Shown: positions 37,601 to 45,688 of the stretch, one piece after another
Position numbering within the stretch: position 1 is the stretch's first letter
Layout: every line of letters starts with the position of its first letter
Source of the DNA: Thermoplasmatota archaeon
Lineage (GTDB): Archaea > Thermoplasmatota > Thermoplasmata > Thermoplasmatales > Thermoplasmataceae
Direction of reading: 5' to 3'
Assembly (NCBI GenBank): GCA_023381355.1
Contig: JAMCUL010000023.1
Span: 33,042 to 97,041, forward strand
DNA: 64,000 bases
Notes under the pieces: generated by a model
What the model was told of the DNA's origin: nothing
Databases searched by the model: none
Seen by the model: only the letters and a program-made list of their open reading frames with translations
Position numbers and translations under genes: made by a program

Positions 37601-37941
37601 CACACTTCCTTCCTGACATGTTCGGAAATTTCAGGGGATTCTTCTCACAGGAATTCAGGTGCACAAAATGCAATGCAAAATTCAGGAGAGTACCACTTTC
37701 AGGAAAATGCTATAAATGTGGACAGAACAGTCTTACACTAACAATACATAGGGGAGGGATAGTGAAATACATGGAGGAAACCAGAAAAATTCTTGAGAAC
37801 TTCAATCTTGAAGATGCACTGAGATACAGGGTGGAAAACCTGTTCAGGACCATTGATAGTTCCTTCAATTTCCCTGAGAAGGAAAAGGAGGAGGCAAATT
37901 CGCTTGACCTTTTCCAGGAAGAGGAGGAGATTGAGGCATGA
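34687..37941 (+). CDS. polC: Family D DNA polymerase, large subunit DP2
   Basis: A 1084-residue catalytic subunit of the euryarchaeal replicative polymerase D. Catalytic aspartates D825 and D827 lie in RRNCDGDEDSIMLLMDG. A zinc finger of the CxxC type lies at CLECHTVSAEIICPSCGG (about 615) and another near the C-terminus (CTKCNAKF...GKCYKCGQ). The N-terminal GPIRGAGGTAQAMSV and C-terminal acidic tail (about 1070-1084) are as usual; the tail may carry the clamp-binding site. No intein, unlike some homologues. The small subunit is not in the window. It overlaps the GPN GTPase start by ATGA. Confidence 0.97.
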   Translation: MSAWSEEEYKENMRKKVEECYRIGIEARSRGRDVTDRVEIPLANDMADRVEELLGIRGISREIRDLAEKMSREEVSLEMAKRIASKFSKDGKEVALDRAIRTGLAILTEGILVAPLEGISQVKIGKNHDGTDYVSIVYAGPIRGAGGTAQAMSVLIGDIVRRELDIGKFKATEDEIERYIEEIQAYNRVKHLQYLPDSDEIRRVMVNCPVCIDGEGSEDEEISGHRDMERIKTNKIRGGMCLVLCEGLLQKSKKVLKHTAALGIDDWNFLSESGRGGGSSSGDRKAMKFLSDLVAGRPVFSHPNRPGGFRLRYGRSRLSGLAAASIHPATMYVLRDFIATGSQIKVEMPGKAAAITPCDEIEGPMVLLDDGRHITVRSEEEAKEVREHIIEITDLGEILFSYGDFLENNHVLEKTPFSVEYWNLLAENRGVPDDLKKPETARQAFDLSLKYSVPLHPNYNYFWHDLTLEEADWFGKYMREEIESGRYPEITEGTQVKDVLVRLGVEFSSGNGTIRLDDHGILEHMFRSYEKAEFEGNTVDYLSRITGVEIKERSPVRVGARLGRPEKAGDRKMKPKVHALFPIENTGGARRSILDAASKTDGNYTVEINLRECLECHTVSAEIICPSCGGRTKSLENFKRIDMNMRDILERSISRLNLDMKDLKEFKGVKKLMSRGKYAEPLEKGILRAYHDISVNKDGTCRYDMSDVPVTHFLTGEIRLPDTKASEIGYVPGMNEIFTQDIIIPWDSAEYLLRVSKFVDDLLVKYYDMEPYYECQNPEDLIGHIVIGLAPHTSGGIAGRIIGFSSMNAGYAHPFYHAAKRRNCDGDEDSIMLLMDGLLNFSRDFLPSTTGGLMDAPLVMTLLLKPDEVDKEALNVDSLKKYPLEFYLATERNAKPSEIESIMRPVKYLVEETGSARGIDFMFSTSDINGGVPLSSYKTLVTMGDKIRNQLELARTIRAVDENDVAGRLINSHFLPDMFGNFRGFFSQEFRCTKCNAKFRRVPLSGKCYKCGQNSLTLTIHRGGIVKYMEETRKILENFNLEDALRYRVENLFRTIDSSFNFPEKEKEEANSLDLFQEEEEIEA

Positions 37942-38741
37942 AGGGAGCCATATTTGTAACCGGACCTGCAGGAACAGGAAAATCATCCCTTTGCGGGGCT
38001 ATGAAGGAATGGTTCACCCTGAACGGAATGGACTCTGCAATTGTAAACCTTGATCCTGGAGCGGAATTTATACCCTACGAGGCTGATGTAGACATCAGGG
38101 AATGGATCGTGATATCGAGCATAATGAGCGAGTTCAATCTTGGACCCAATGGGGCACAGATTGTGGCTGCTGATCTTATAATCGAGAACATTGACAGGAT
38201 AAAGGAGATACTCGAGGAACTTGATGACTACTATATCATTTTTGATACGCCAGGCCAGATAGAACTGTTCACGCTGAGAACTTCTTCCCCAATTCTTGTG
38301 GATGCACTCGGCGGAAAAAAGTCAATGATCGCCTTTGTGGGAGATGCTGCGGTTTCCTCATCGCCGTCGGGCCACATATCGCAGAAGCTAATGTATGCCT
38401 CTGTACTGACCCGCTTCTTCAGGCCGACTCTTTTCATAATGAACAAGAAGGACCTTGTTGACGAGAAGGTAATGAATAAGATTCTACAGTGGGAGAATGA
38501 ACCGGAAAGCCTGATTGATGATTTCATGGTGGAAAAGGGAGAACTCAGGAAGGATTACTTCTACAATGTGCTTAACGCCTTCACAGAAAGCGGACTGAGC
38601 ACGAAAATAATACCAGTGTCATCAAAGAACATGGAAGGGCTGGAGGATATATACTCTGAAATGACACTCTTTGCCAGTGGTGGTGAGGATGACGATACCC
38701 TTTACAGGGAAGAGAACTATGATAACGATGATGAAGAGTAG
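37938..38741 (+). CDS. GPN-loop GTPase
   Basis: A 267-residue GPN GTPase. P-loop FVTGPAGTGKSS, the hallmark G69-P70-N71 in EFNLGPNGAQ, DTPGQIELF switch II and MNKKDLVD specificity motif. Eukaryotic relatives assemble RNA polymerase II; archaeal ones form homodimers of unclear role. The C-terminus is acidic (EENYDNDDEE). Its translational coupling to polD large subunit suggests shared expression, not necessarily shared function. Confidence 0.93.
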   Translation: MKGAIFVTGPAGTGKSSLCGAMKEWFTLNGMDSAIVNLDPGAEFIPYEADVDIREWIVISSIMSEFNLGPNGAQIVAADLIIENIDRIKEILEELDDYYIIFDTPGQIELFTLRTSSPILVDALGGKKSMIAFVGDAAVSSSPSGHISQKLMYASVLTRFFRPTLFIMNKKDLVDEKVMNKILQWENEPESLIDDFMVEKGELRKDYFYNVLNAFTESGLSTKIIPVSSKNMEGLEDIYSEMTLFASGGEDDDTLYREENYDNDDEE

Positions 38742-38783
38742 AAACATATATAAGAAATTTATCTATATACTGGCTGATGATGG

Positions 38784-39137
38784 ATGCCAGTAAAGGGAGA
38801 AAACCTAGTTGAGGAAAAGATAGTTCGTGGCATCATGAGCCTGTATATACTAAGGGAGATTTCCCTGTCCCCGTGCCACGGCTATGATCTCCAGCAGAGA
38901 ATAGAGAAAAAAACAGGAATAGAGATGCCTCCCGGAACCGTGTATGTGCTCCTTAAAACACTAAGGGACAGGAATTTCCTGAGTGTCGAGAGGGAAAACA
39001 ATGAGCGGGGACAGGAAATACTGATATATTCCATAACAGAAAGTGGAATCGAATTTCTAAGAGATCATTATAAGGCGCTGAAAATTGCAAGGAGCATGAT
39101 TGATGATCTCCTGATGGTCATGGAAAAATTGCAATAG
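38784..39137 (+). CDS. PadR-family regulator
   Basis: A 117-residue PadR winged-helix protein: LYILREISLSPCHGYDLQQRIEKKTGIEMPPGTVYVLLKTLRDRNFL followed by the wing with YSITESGIEFL and a C-terminal dimerisation helix. The preceding region (38746-38768) is an imperfect TATATA-flanked dyad, probably promoter plus operator. It precedes a DUF3834 and an MFS transporter gene on the same strand and may regulate them. Confidence 0.88.
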   Translation: MPVKGENLVEEKIVRGIMSLYILREISLSPCHGYDLQQRIEKKTGIEMPPGTVYVLLKTLRDRNFLSVERENNERGQEILIYSITESGIEFLRDHYKALKIARSMIDDLLMVMEKLQ

Positions 39138-39171
39138 ATAAATTATTTATATATTGATCAGATACCGAGAT

Positions 39172-39837
39172 ATGACGATAAAAGTAATAACAGCACCAGG
39201 ACCGGTATGTTTTCCACTGCTGGCCTCAGGAAGCGATAGATTTGAGATAAGTTTCGCAAAGGAAGGAGATGCACCGATCATTCTGGATTCCTCCGTGAGC
39301 CTCATAAAGAGGAATGTCCCCATTGACATGGTCCTGTTGAGCGGACTCAGCGTTGTATATCCGGATCTTGGACAGAAGATGGCGCTATGGAGAAGGGGGA
39401 GCGCCAATGATCATATTGCCCAGGCAATAATAAGAAGGGAGAAACTCAAGACAGAGCTGGTATATGTTGACAACCCACAGGAAATATCCTCACTTATTGA
39501 GCAGGGAAAGGTTGATAGTGCAATCCTTCCAGTTACCTCAGGAAGGAATGGCATCAAGCTTGAGGAGAGGGCTGCCAGATCCGGGCTGTATGTCCCTGGA
39601 AGCTGCTCCGCAAAGGTACCTGAGGAATATGTGGATCTTTTCAGGGAAGCCTACCTTCAGGGAATTGACAATTTCAGGAAAGAGCCTGAAAAAACCGCAG
39701 ATCTTGTGAACTCAAAATTACCCAGCAAATTCAACAGGGAATTCGTGTACGGAAGCATACTGAAGATGAAGCCGGTAATGAAGGAGCCGGGAGATTATTC
39801 AGAATTAAGGAAGGAACTTTTGAATGGAACAGACTAA
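39172..39837 (+). CDS. DUF3834 family protein
   Basis: About 221 residues starting MTIKVITAPGPVCFPLLASG. It resembles DUF3834 proteins of Thermoplasma and Sulfolobus, with a periplasmic-binding-protein-like alpha/beta pattern (SAILPVTSGRNG, SKVPEEYVDLFREAYLQGI), but has no signal peptide. ATG 39172 is preferred over TTG 39154 because a TATA-like ATTTATATATTG (about 39145) predicts a leaderless start near there. The overlap of 14 bases with the MFS gene suggests a ligand-binding partner of that transporter. Confidence 0.75.
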   Translation: MTIKVITAPGPVCFPLLASGSDRFEISFAKEGDAPIILDSSVSLIKRNVPIDMVLLSGLSVVYPDLGQKMALWRRGSANDHIAQAIIRREKLKTELVYVDNPQEISSLIEQGKVDSAILPVTSGRNGIKLEERAARSGLYVPGSCSAKVPEEYVDLFREAYLQGIDNFRKEPEKTADLVNSKLPSKFNREFVYGSILKMKPVMKEPGDYSELRKELLNGTD

Positions 39838-41005
39838 GGAAAATATCCCGTCCTTTATCTCAATAGTACTTGTCATTCTTTCAATGACATTTGCGGTTAG
39901 GGCCAGCAACAATATGTTTGTGACCTCAACTCCATTGCTTGTCAAATACGTATTTGATTTTTCAAGGTTTGATGTGGGAATTCTTGCATCCCTCACAGCA
40001 CTGGCAATGTTCATAATGAGCACTTTCCTCAATGCTCCTCTTGAATCGAGGAGAAGAAGGAAGGTATTCATAGGATCCTCTCTTGGTTATGCGATCATAT
40101 TCCCTTTCTTCGCATTCTCCAATTTCATCTCGATCTGGATAATAATGGCTGTAGCCGGTTTCACGCTGGGATCCATAATGCCCAACATAATAACATCAGC
40201 AAGCCTTTTCAAGGACCGGAAAGTAAGGGAGAGAATACTCTCCATTTATACCCTGACATTGAGTCTTTCGCTGATCATGGGGCCCTATATTGAAAGCGAG
40301 ATACTGAAATTCGTATCACTTCAGCAATCGTTCCTTGTATTTTCGGTATTTCCTGCAGTTGCTCTTGTGGATTCCATCTTCATAAGGTTTCCTGAGGAAA
40401 AAAAGAAGGACGTTAGGGCACTGGATCTTTCTGTTGTCAGGAATGATGGCTTCATGATAGCACTCCTGAACATACTCACCTACAATGTTCCATTTGCACT
40501 TCTCACTACATATGGAGGCCTTTTCGGGAAATCCGATTTCGGACTGGATTACTCCACAATCAACCTTACATTCAGTGCATTCTTCCTCACTTCCTTCCTC
40601 TCAAGGCTTGTGTTCACATTCCTTGCTCCACAGAAACTCGCCCCCATGATGATGATATCGGTGTCTCTCACAATCATCGGGCTCATCATACTTTCTACTT
40701 CCCAGTCATACATGATCTATGTGATTGCATTCCTGGTTCTTGGAGTGCCGCATGGCTTCACATATCCTGTTTCCGTGATGAGCATTACAAGGGCCTTCCC
40801 AGCTGAATCAAGAAACGCTGCAAACAGCTACTTCTTTTCCATAATGATGGCAATTGGAGTTGTCATGCCGTTCATCAGCGGAGAGGTTGTTACGCTTATC
40901 GGATACAGGCAGACATTTCTGATCATCGTTCCTGTAGTAATCGTTGTCTTCGGGTTTCTCTTATTCTTCATAAGGAAGTCCAGAAAGATAGTGAGTGTTG
41001 AATGA
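39824..41005 (+). CDS. MFS transporter
   Basis: A 393-residue major facilitator with about 12 hydrophobic segments. The A-motif-like loop between helices 2 and 3 reads LNAPLESRRRRKVFIG, and a second cationic loop lies at the N/C-domain junction (FPEEKKKDVRALDL). Substrate not predictable. Overlaps DUF3834 upstream. Confidence 0.88.
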   Translation: MEQTKENIPSFISIVLVILSMTFAVRASNNMFVTSTPLLVKYVFDFSRFDVGILASLTALAMFIMSTFLNAPLESRRRRKVFIGSSLGYAIIFPFFAFSNFISIWIIMAVAGFTLGSIMPNIITSASLFKDRKVRERILSIYTLTLSLSLIMGPYIESEILKFVSLQQSFLVFSVFPAVALVDSIFIRFPEEKKKDVRALDLSVVRNDGFMIALLNILTYNVPFALLTTYGGLFGKSDFGLDYSTINLTFSAFFLTSFLSRLVFTFLAPQKLAPMMMISVSLTIIGLIILSTSQSYMIYVIAFLVLGVPHGFTYPVSVMSITRAFPAESRNAANSYFFSIMMAIGVVMPFISGEVVTLIGYRQTFLIIVPVVIVVFGFLLFFIRKSRKIVSVE

Positions 41006-41131
41006 GTTGATTTATTCGTTCATCAACTATAATTTATTTATAATTAGTAAATAACAATTATGAAATAATAAGAAGTTTTAAAAGACCAAAACACTTTTTA
41101 AGGACGCAGTAAATACAGAATCGGTGAAAAA

Positions 41132-41749
41132 ATGGCAGAAAAATGGGAAAAGAAAAATCAGTTTAAACCAAAAGGACTCGACGGAATTTCAGACCAGCAG
41201 ATAGAGTATCATTTTGAGACGCATTATAATGGATATGTAACAAAGTTGAACGAGATATGGGAGAAGTTGCCAAATGCAGACAGGAGCAAGGCAAACCAGA
41301 ACTACAGTGAGTTCAGGGAGCTGAAGCTCGAGGAAACCTTCAACTACGATGGTTCTCTCCTTCACGAGATATACTTTGAGAGCCTCAGGAAGGACGGGGA
41401 GAAAAACCTGTCACCGGAACTGAGGAAGAAGATTGAGGAGGACTTTGGCTCATATGAGAAGTGGGTGGAGGACTTCAAGGCAACGGGAACGGCCTTCAGG
41501 GGATGGGCACTCCTTGTCTATGATCTCAACACTGGAAAACTCAGGAATATAGGCGCTGACGTGCACAACACAAACGGGATATGGAACGCAATAGTGGTAC
41601 TTGCCCTTGATGTGTATGAGCATGCATACTATGTGGATTATGGGGCAAAGAGGGCACCATATCTTGATGCGTTCATGAAGAACGTTGAGTGGAAATCTGT
41701 CAACAACAGATTCGAGAAGGCACACAGGGCTTATCTTGCCTTCAAGTAG
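41132..41749 (+). CDS. sod: Superoxide dismutase, Fe/Mn family
   Basis: A 205-residue Fe/Mn SOD. Metal ligands are H27 (in YHFETHY), H78 (SLLHEIYF), D160 and H164 (DVYEHAYYVDYG). The region of the usual Gln-bearing NQDxP segment reads DVHNTNG, so the second-shell residue that tunes Mn against Fe differs. It is cytoplasmic, with no signal peptide. A TATA-poor AT-rich leader precedes it. It is convergent with the NRAMP-like gene, whose product may supply its metal. Confidence 0.95.
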   Translation: MAEKWEKKNQFKPKGLDGISDQQIEYHFETHYNGYVTKLNEIWEKLPNADRSKANQNYSEFRELKLEETFNYDGSLLHEIYFESLRKDGEKNLSPELRKKIEEDFGSYEKWVEDFKATGTAFRGWALLVYDLNTGKLRNIGADVHNTNGIWNAIVVLALDVYEHAYYVDYGAKRAPYLDAFMKNVEWKSVNNRFEKAHRAYLAFK

Positions 41750-41769
41750 TCATTTTATTTTTCATGACT
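41748..41769. terminator. Inverted repeat with T-tracts between sod and NRAMP gene
   Basis: AGTCAT and ATGACT pair around a T-rich 10-base loop (TTTATTTTTC), overlapping the sod stop codon. In a convergent gap this could stop transcription from both sides. Confidence 0.45.
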
Positions 41770-41797
41770 CCATTTATTTTCTAAGTTAAGCCATGCA

Positions 41798-42991
41798 TCA
41801 GGGGATGAGCGAAAGCACCCCGAAGAATATCATCACGGCAAGTGTGATCCAGTATGCAGTTGCGGCTTTGATTCCGTAAGCATATTTTCCCATTATTTTC
41901 CTGTCGGTCACAATGAGTCCTCCCATGATTCCTGGCAGTATGAGGATCAGTGGACTGACTGACATCAATTCCAGTACGAGGCCGACAATTGACCGAAACC
42001 CTGACACAGTAAGTGTGATTATGAGTGCGGGCACCGATTCTGCAACATAAAGCATTACCATGTTCCTGTGGCTGTATTTTCCAATTGATTCAAGTGTCCC
42101 CCAGGAGCTACCAAGGGAGATTGCCACAAGGGCTATGAAGCCTGCCAGTATCAGGCCGATTCCGAAGAAGAGCGGTGAATAAGGGCCTGCTATGGATTCA
42201 AGGGCAGATGCTATTCCTCCAGGGTTCATCACGTTGTCATTTATATCAAGTCCCGTGGAACCCATCTCTATAACAACCATTATGAGTTCTGAAAAAAATG
42301 CTGCTACAATTGTTTCCCTCCTTGACCACCTTACCCCAGCCTCGATTCCTGTGTGCATCCTTGCATATTTATACGAAGTGGCGGAACTCTGGTAGAAGAG
42401 CATGAAAGGCATTACCACTGCCCCTACATTTGCTGAAAGGAAGAATATATAGCTGTGCGTGGATGAAAAATGGAAGAAAGATGAAATTCCATCAATTCCA
42501 GATCCGCCTCTCAGGACAAGTTCGCCAAGAAACGCAATTGGAAGGAGGAAGGATGCAAGAATCAGTGGTTTCTCAATCCTGCCATATTCCCTCAGCATCA
42601 GTATGGCAAGATGAATGATGAAGATCGTTGGAAGGGAGATATAGAGTGGAATGCCGATCAGGAGGGCACCAGTTCCTATTCCTGCATATTCAACAACATA
42701 AGTGAACATGTCTGTTGCGAACATGGGAAATGAGGACAGCATTGCAGTCCTTCCCGAAAACTGCATCCTTATGAGATCTCCGAATCCGTATCCCGGTGCT
42801 GCTGCTCCTATCCTTCCCATGGCATCCTGTATTATGAAGAGTGGTATGATGAGAAGGAGGAGGAAATACACAAGGCCATAACCATAAATTTCTCCATTGG
42901 AAACTGCTGTTATTACACTTGATGCATCCACGTCTGCCATCATGATTATCCATGCAGGACCGAAAAGTGATAATGCACCTCGTAGTTTCAT
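41798..42991 (-). CDS. NRAMP-family metal transporter with altered metal site
   Basis: A 397-residue polytopic protein with 10-11 helices of the NRAMP fold, starting KLRGALSLFGPAWIIMMADVDASS. The conserved DPGN of helix 1 is D20-V-D-A and the MPH of helix 6 is M194-P-F, so Mn2+ coordination differs from classical MntH, as in other archaeal or NRAMP-related magnesium-type relatives. The leaderless start lies next to operator dyads for a DtxR/MntR-type regulator. Probably imports Mn2+, Fe2+ or Mg2+. Confidence 0.85.
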   Translation of the reverse strand: MKLRGALSLFGPAWIIMMADVDASSVITAVSNGEIYGYGLVYFLLLLIIPLFIIQDAMGRIGAAAPGYGFGDLIRMQFSGRTAMLSSFPMFATDMFTYVVEYAGIGTGALLIGIPLYISLPTIFIIHLAILMLREYGRIEKPLILASFLLPIAFLGELVLRGGSGIDGISSFFHFSSTHSYIFFLSANVGAVVMPFMLFYQSSATSYKYARMHTGIEAGVRWSRRETIVAAFFSELIMVVIEMGSTGLDINDNVMNPGGIASALESIAGPYSPLFFGIGLILAGFIALVAISLGSSWGTLESIGKYSHRNMVMLYVAESVPALIITLTVSGFRSIVGLVLELMSVSPLILILPGIMGGLIVTDRKIMGKYAYGIKAATAYWITLAVMIFFGVLSLIP

Positions 42992-42998
42992 TCTATTT

Positions 42999-43045
42999 TG
43001 TAAGGTTTTCCTTACATAATTATGTTTCGGTAAGGAGTTCCATAC
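42999..43045 (-). promoter_or_regulatory. MntR/DtxR-type operators upstream of NRAMP gene
   Basis: TGTAAGGTTTTCCTTACA at 42999-43016 is a perfect dyad (7-bp arms, TTTT spacer) ending eight bases before the NRAMP ATG. A second site GTAAGGAGTTCCATAC at 43030-43045 is symmetric at 14 of 16 positions. GTAAGG/CCTTAC half-sites resemble DtxR/MdrR boxes of archaea. The regulator gene is at 43144-43806, and the dyads lie at its 3' end side. Confidence 0.7.
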
Positions 43046-43143
43046 AAATTATCAGCAAATAGACAGACAAATCTGCATGAGCTACCGGACAAATTTCCTG
43101 CAAGGCTTTGCCAATTCAGGGCAGGTTCAGCGTCATTTCCTTC

Positions 43144-43806
43144 TCAGTGAAGGGTTTCAGCGGTTCTCTTTATCATCTGTATCCGCAATGCTCCTGAAAC
43201 GTTTTCAGGGAATGCTACAATTTTTCCGTCCAGGCTCCACTGACCATCATAAGTGTAAATAATTTCGGTTCCGGGGAATATGTGGTTTTCATTCAGAAAT
43301 TCGAGGATTGAATGTTCCTCAAAGATAACCCTGGAAATTACATATCCAGTGCCCTGAACTGCTCCTGACATCTTCATGTCCTCAATCTGCTCAACGTTTC
43401 CTTCACGATCTGGGACAGGGTTTCCATGAGGACAGCGATCGCACCCATATTTCTGGCAAACCTTTTCCATTATTTCATCCGTCATGCCGTGCTCTATGCC
43501 CATTGCCTGGTCATCCAGATTCTTCCATTGCAGGGAAAGCCCCCTGAAAAGTAATATCTCCGCAATTCTGTGCTTTCTGAGAAACTTGTTGGCATCAACC
43601 TGCCCGGATGGTGTCAGGACATATCTTCCACGTTCTATCCTCCTTACAAGATGTTTTTCCAGCATTATATTTATTTCGTCATAAACGCTCTGCCTTGCCG
43701 TGCCAAGTAATTTAGATATATCAATCAGGCTGGCATATCCCCTGTACTCCGTAAGTTCATGGATTGATTTCAGGTAGTCCTCGGCAGTTATGGATTGTTT
43801 TTGCAC
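43144..43806 (-). CDS. DtxR/MntR-family metal-dependent regulator
   Basis: A 220-residue iron- or manganese-dependent regulator. HTH: IDISKLLGTARQSVYDEINIMLEKHLV; dimerisation and metal domain: RKHRIAEILL, AMGIEHGMTDEIMEKVCQKYGCDRCPHGNPVP, which carries the His/Glu/Cys ligands of the family; an SH3-like FeoA domain ends the protein (residues 140-215). With Mn2+ or Fe2+ bound it should repress the NRAMP gene just downstream on the same strand. The sod gene has no matching site. Confidence 0.92.
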   Translation of the reverse strand: MQKQSITAEDYLKSIHELTEYRGYASLIDISKLLGTARQSVYDEINIMLEKHLVRRIERGRYVLTPSGQVDANKFLRKHRIAEILLFRGLSLQWKNLDDQAMGIEHGMTDEIMEKVCQKYGCDRCPHGNPVPDREGNVEQIEDMKMSGAVQGTGYVISRVIFEEHSILEFLNENHIFPGTEIIYTYDGQWSLDGKIVAFPENVSGALRIQMIKRTAETLH

Positions 43807-44000
43807 AATCTATTAGATTTTAACACTATTTAATTTTTAACTGTATATTCAAAGATGAGAGGGATAATCAGTGAAAAAATCTGGCATATCCTCATGGCTC
43901 CACTACGTGATGAATGTGGTAGAATTCAGGCATTTTATATTTATATACGACTCATCTAAGAAAAATTTAAAACGCATTAACAATTATAAGGTGAATAGAT

Positions 44001-45683
44001 ATGGAAAATTCCGGGAATATTGATTATGAACAAATGTTAAGAAAAAATTATCCAGAAGGCGTGAGAAGGGAAATTGAAATACCTGAGAGGAGCGTGTATT
44101 CAGTTCTGGCGGAAACAACCAGTAAGTATCCCAATAATGTTGCACTTGATTTTATTGGAAAAAAATGGAAATACACCGAATTCAAGGCCAGTGTTGACAA
44201 AGCGGCCAATTTTCTTTTTGATCAGGGTGTGAGGGAATCTACAAGAGTTGGCGTGATGGTGCCCAATTCACCACAGTATGCCATCCTGTTCTTTGCGATC
44301 CTGAAACTGGGGGCAATCGTGGTACAGGTAAATCCACTTTATACCGCGTATGAGGTGAAGGACGAGATGGATGATTCCTCTGCAAATATCCTCATAGTGC
44401 TTGATGACTTCTTCCCGAAAATACAGAGCCTCGTACCGACTACGGTAAGCAAGATAATAGTTACGCGAATCAAGGATTATCTCCCGGGATTCATAGGATC
44501 GATCTTTTCTCTCTCAAGAAAACTGAAGAAGGAAGATGTACAGATCGAATATTCAAAGCAGGTTGTTCTCTTTGGGCCATCGTCCAATGGCGCGAAGGAA
44601 CTTGGGGAGGAGAAGGTAGATCCAAAGCTGTCGCCAGCTGTTATTCAATATACTGGTGGCACCACCGGAATTCCAAAGGGCGCTCTTCTGAGCCACTATA
44701 ACCTCGTATCAAACATGTACATGCTCGATGAGTGGGTACCTCAAAAAATGAAAAAGGATCTTGACTTCCTGTCTGCAATTCCCTTCTTCCACGTTTATGG
44801 CATGATGACTGCCCTGCTCCTCCCTGTATTCATGGGAAGCAGGATCATCATAGTTCCTGATCCCAGGGATACAGAGAGACTTCTGAAAACAATAGCGAAA
44901 GAGAAAAATATAGTGTTTCCTGGAATTCCGACAATGTACCATTCCATACTGAGGAACAAGATGAGCAGGAAGTATGATCTCTCAGGTATTTCGCTGTTGC
45001 TGTCAGGCGCTGCACCCCTCCCGAATGAGCTTGAAGAGGAATTCACAAGCAGGACAAAGGGTTCCATCATCGAGGGATATGGCCTTACCGAGAGCTCGCC
45101 TGTGGTATGTGCCACCCCCATTGACAGGACCAAGAAGAAGATCGGATCGGTAGGATTTCCAATACCCACGACGCAGGTAAGGATAATGGATGCGGAGACA
45201 GGTGACAGGGAGATGCCATTTGGAGAACCAGGAGAGATTACAGTTAAGGGGCCACAGGTGATGATGGGGTACCTGAACAGGAAGAAGGAGACGGACGACA
45301 CCATCAGGGATGGATGGCTCTATACTGGAGATATCGGGATGATTGACCAGGATGGATACATACACATTGTGGACAGGAAGAAGGATGTCATAATTGCAGG
45401 AGGCTACAACATCTACCCGAGGGAGATCGAGGAGATTCTTTACAAGAACCAGAAGATAGAGGAGGCAGCTGTCATAGGAGTCCCTGATCCTCACAGGGGA
45501 GAGGACGTGAAGGCGTTCATTGTCCTGAAGAAGGGAGAAAAAATGACAGAGGACGAGGTAAAACAGTTCTGCCTGAAATATCTCGCCATATACAAGATTC
45601 CCAGAATTATAGTGTTCAGGGAGTCCCTGCCAAAAAGCATTGTTGGGAAGGTGCTAAAAAAGGAATTGCGGAATGAACAGTAG
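44001..45683 (+). CDS. Fatty acyl-CoA synthetase (AMP-forming)
   Basis: A 560-residue ANL-family ligase. AMP-binding P-loop YTGGTTGIPKGA, A5-like EGYGLTESSP, hinge DRKKDVIIAGGYNIYPREIE and the catalytic C-terminal lysine in PKSIVGKVLKKEL. It activates medium or long-chain fatty acids for beta-oxidation by enzymes coded at 12589-22159. Preceded by a 194-base promoter region with a TATA-like ATTTATATA (about 43937-43945). Confidence 0.94.
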   Translation: MENSGNIDYEQMLRKNYPEGVRREIEIPERSVYSVLAETTSKYPNNVALDFIGKKWKYTEFKASVDKAANFLFDQGVRESTRVGVMVPNSPQYAILFFAILKLGAIVVQVNPLYTAYEVKDEMDDSSANILIVLDDFFPKIQSLVPTTVSKIIVTRIKDYLPGFIGSIFSLSRKLKKEDVQIEYSKQVVLFGPSSNGAKELGEEKVDPKLSPAVIQYTGGTTGIPKGALLSHYNLVSNMYMLDEWVPQKMKKDLDFLSAIPFFHVYGMMTALLLPVFMGSRIIIVPDPRDTERLLKTIAKEKNIVFPGIPTMYHSILRNKMSRKYDLSGISLLLSGAAPLPNELEEEFTSRTKGSIIEGYGLTESSPVVCATPIDRTKKKIGSVGFPIPTTQVRIMDAETGDREMPFGEPGEITVKGPQVMMGYLNRKKETDDTIRDGWLYTGDIGMIDQDGYIHIVDRKKDVIIAGGYNIYPREIEEILYKNQKIEEAAVIGVPDPHRGEDVKAFIVLKKGEKMTEDEVKQFCLKYLAIYKIPRIIVFRESLPKSIVGKVLKKELRNEQ

Positions 45684-45688
45684 TTATA

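Noticed and set aside
43903..43930. GTGATGA C-box-like sequence before the acyl-CoA ligase
   Set aside because: No D box follows within about 60 bases; a chance match in a promoter region.
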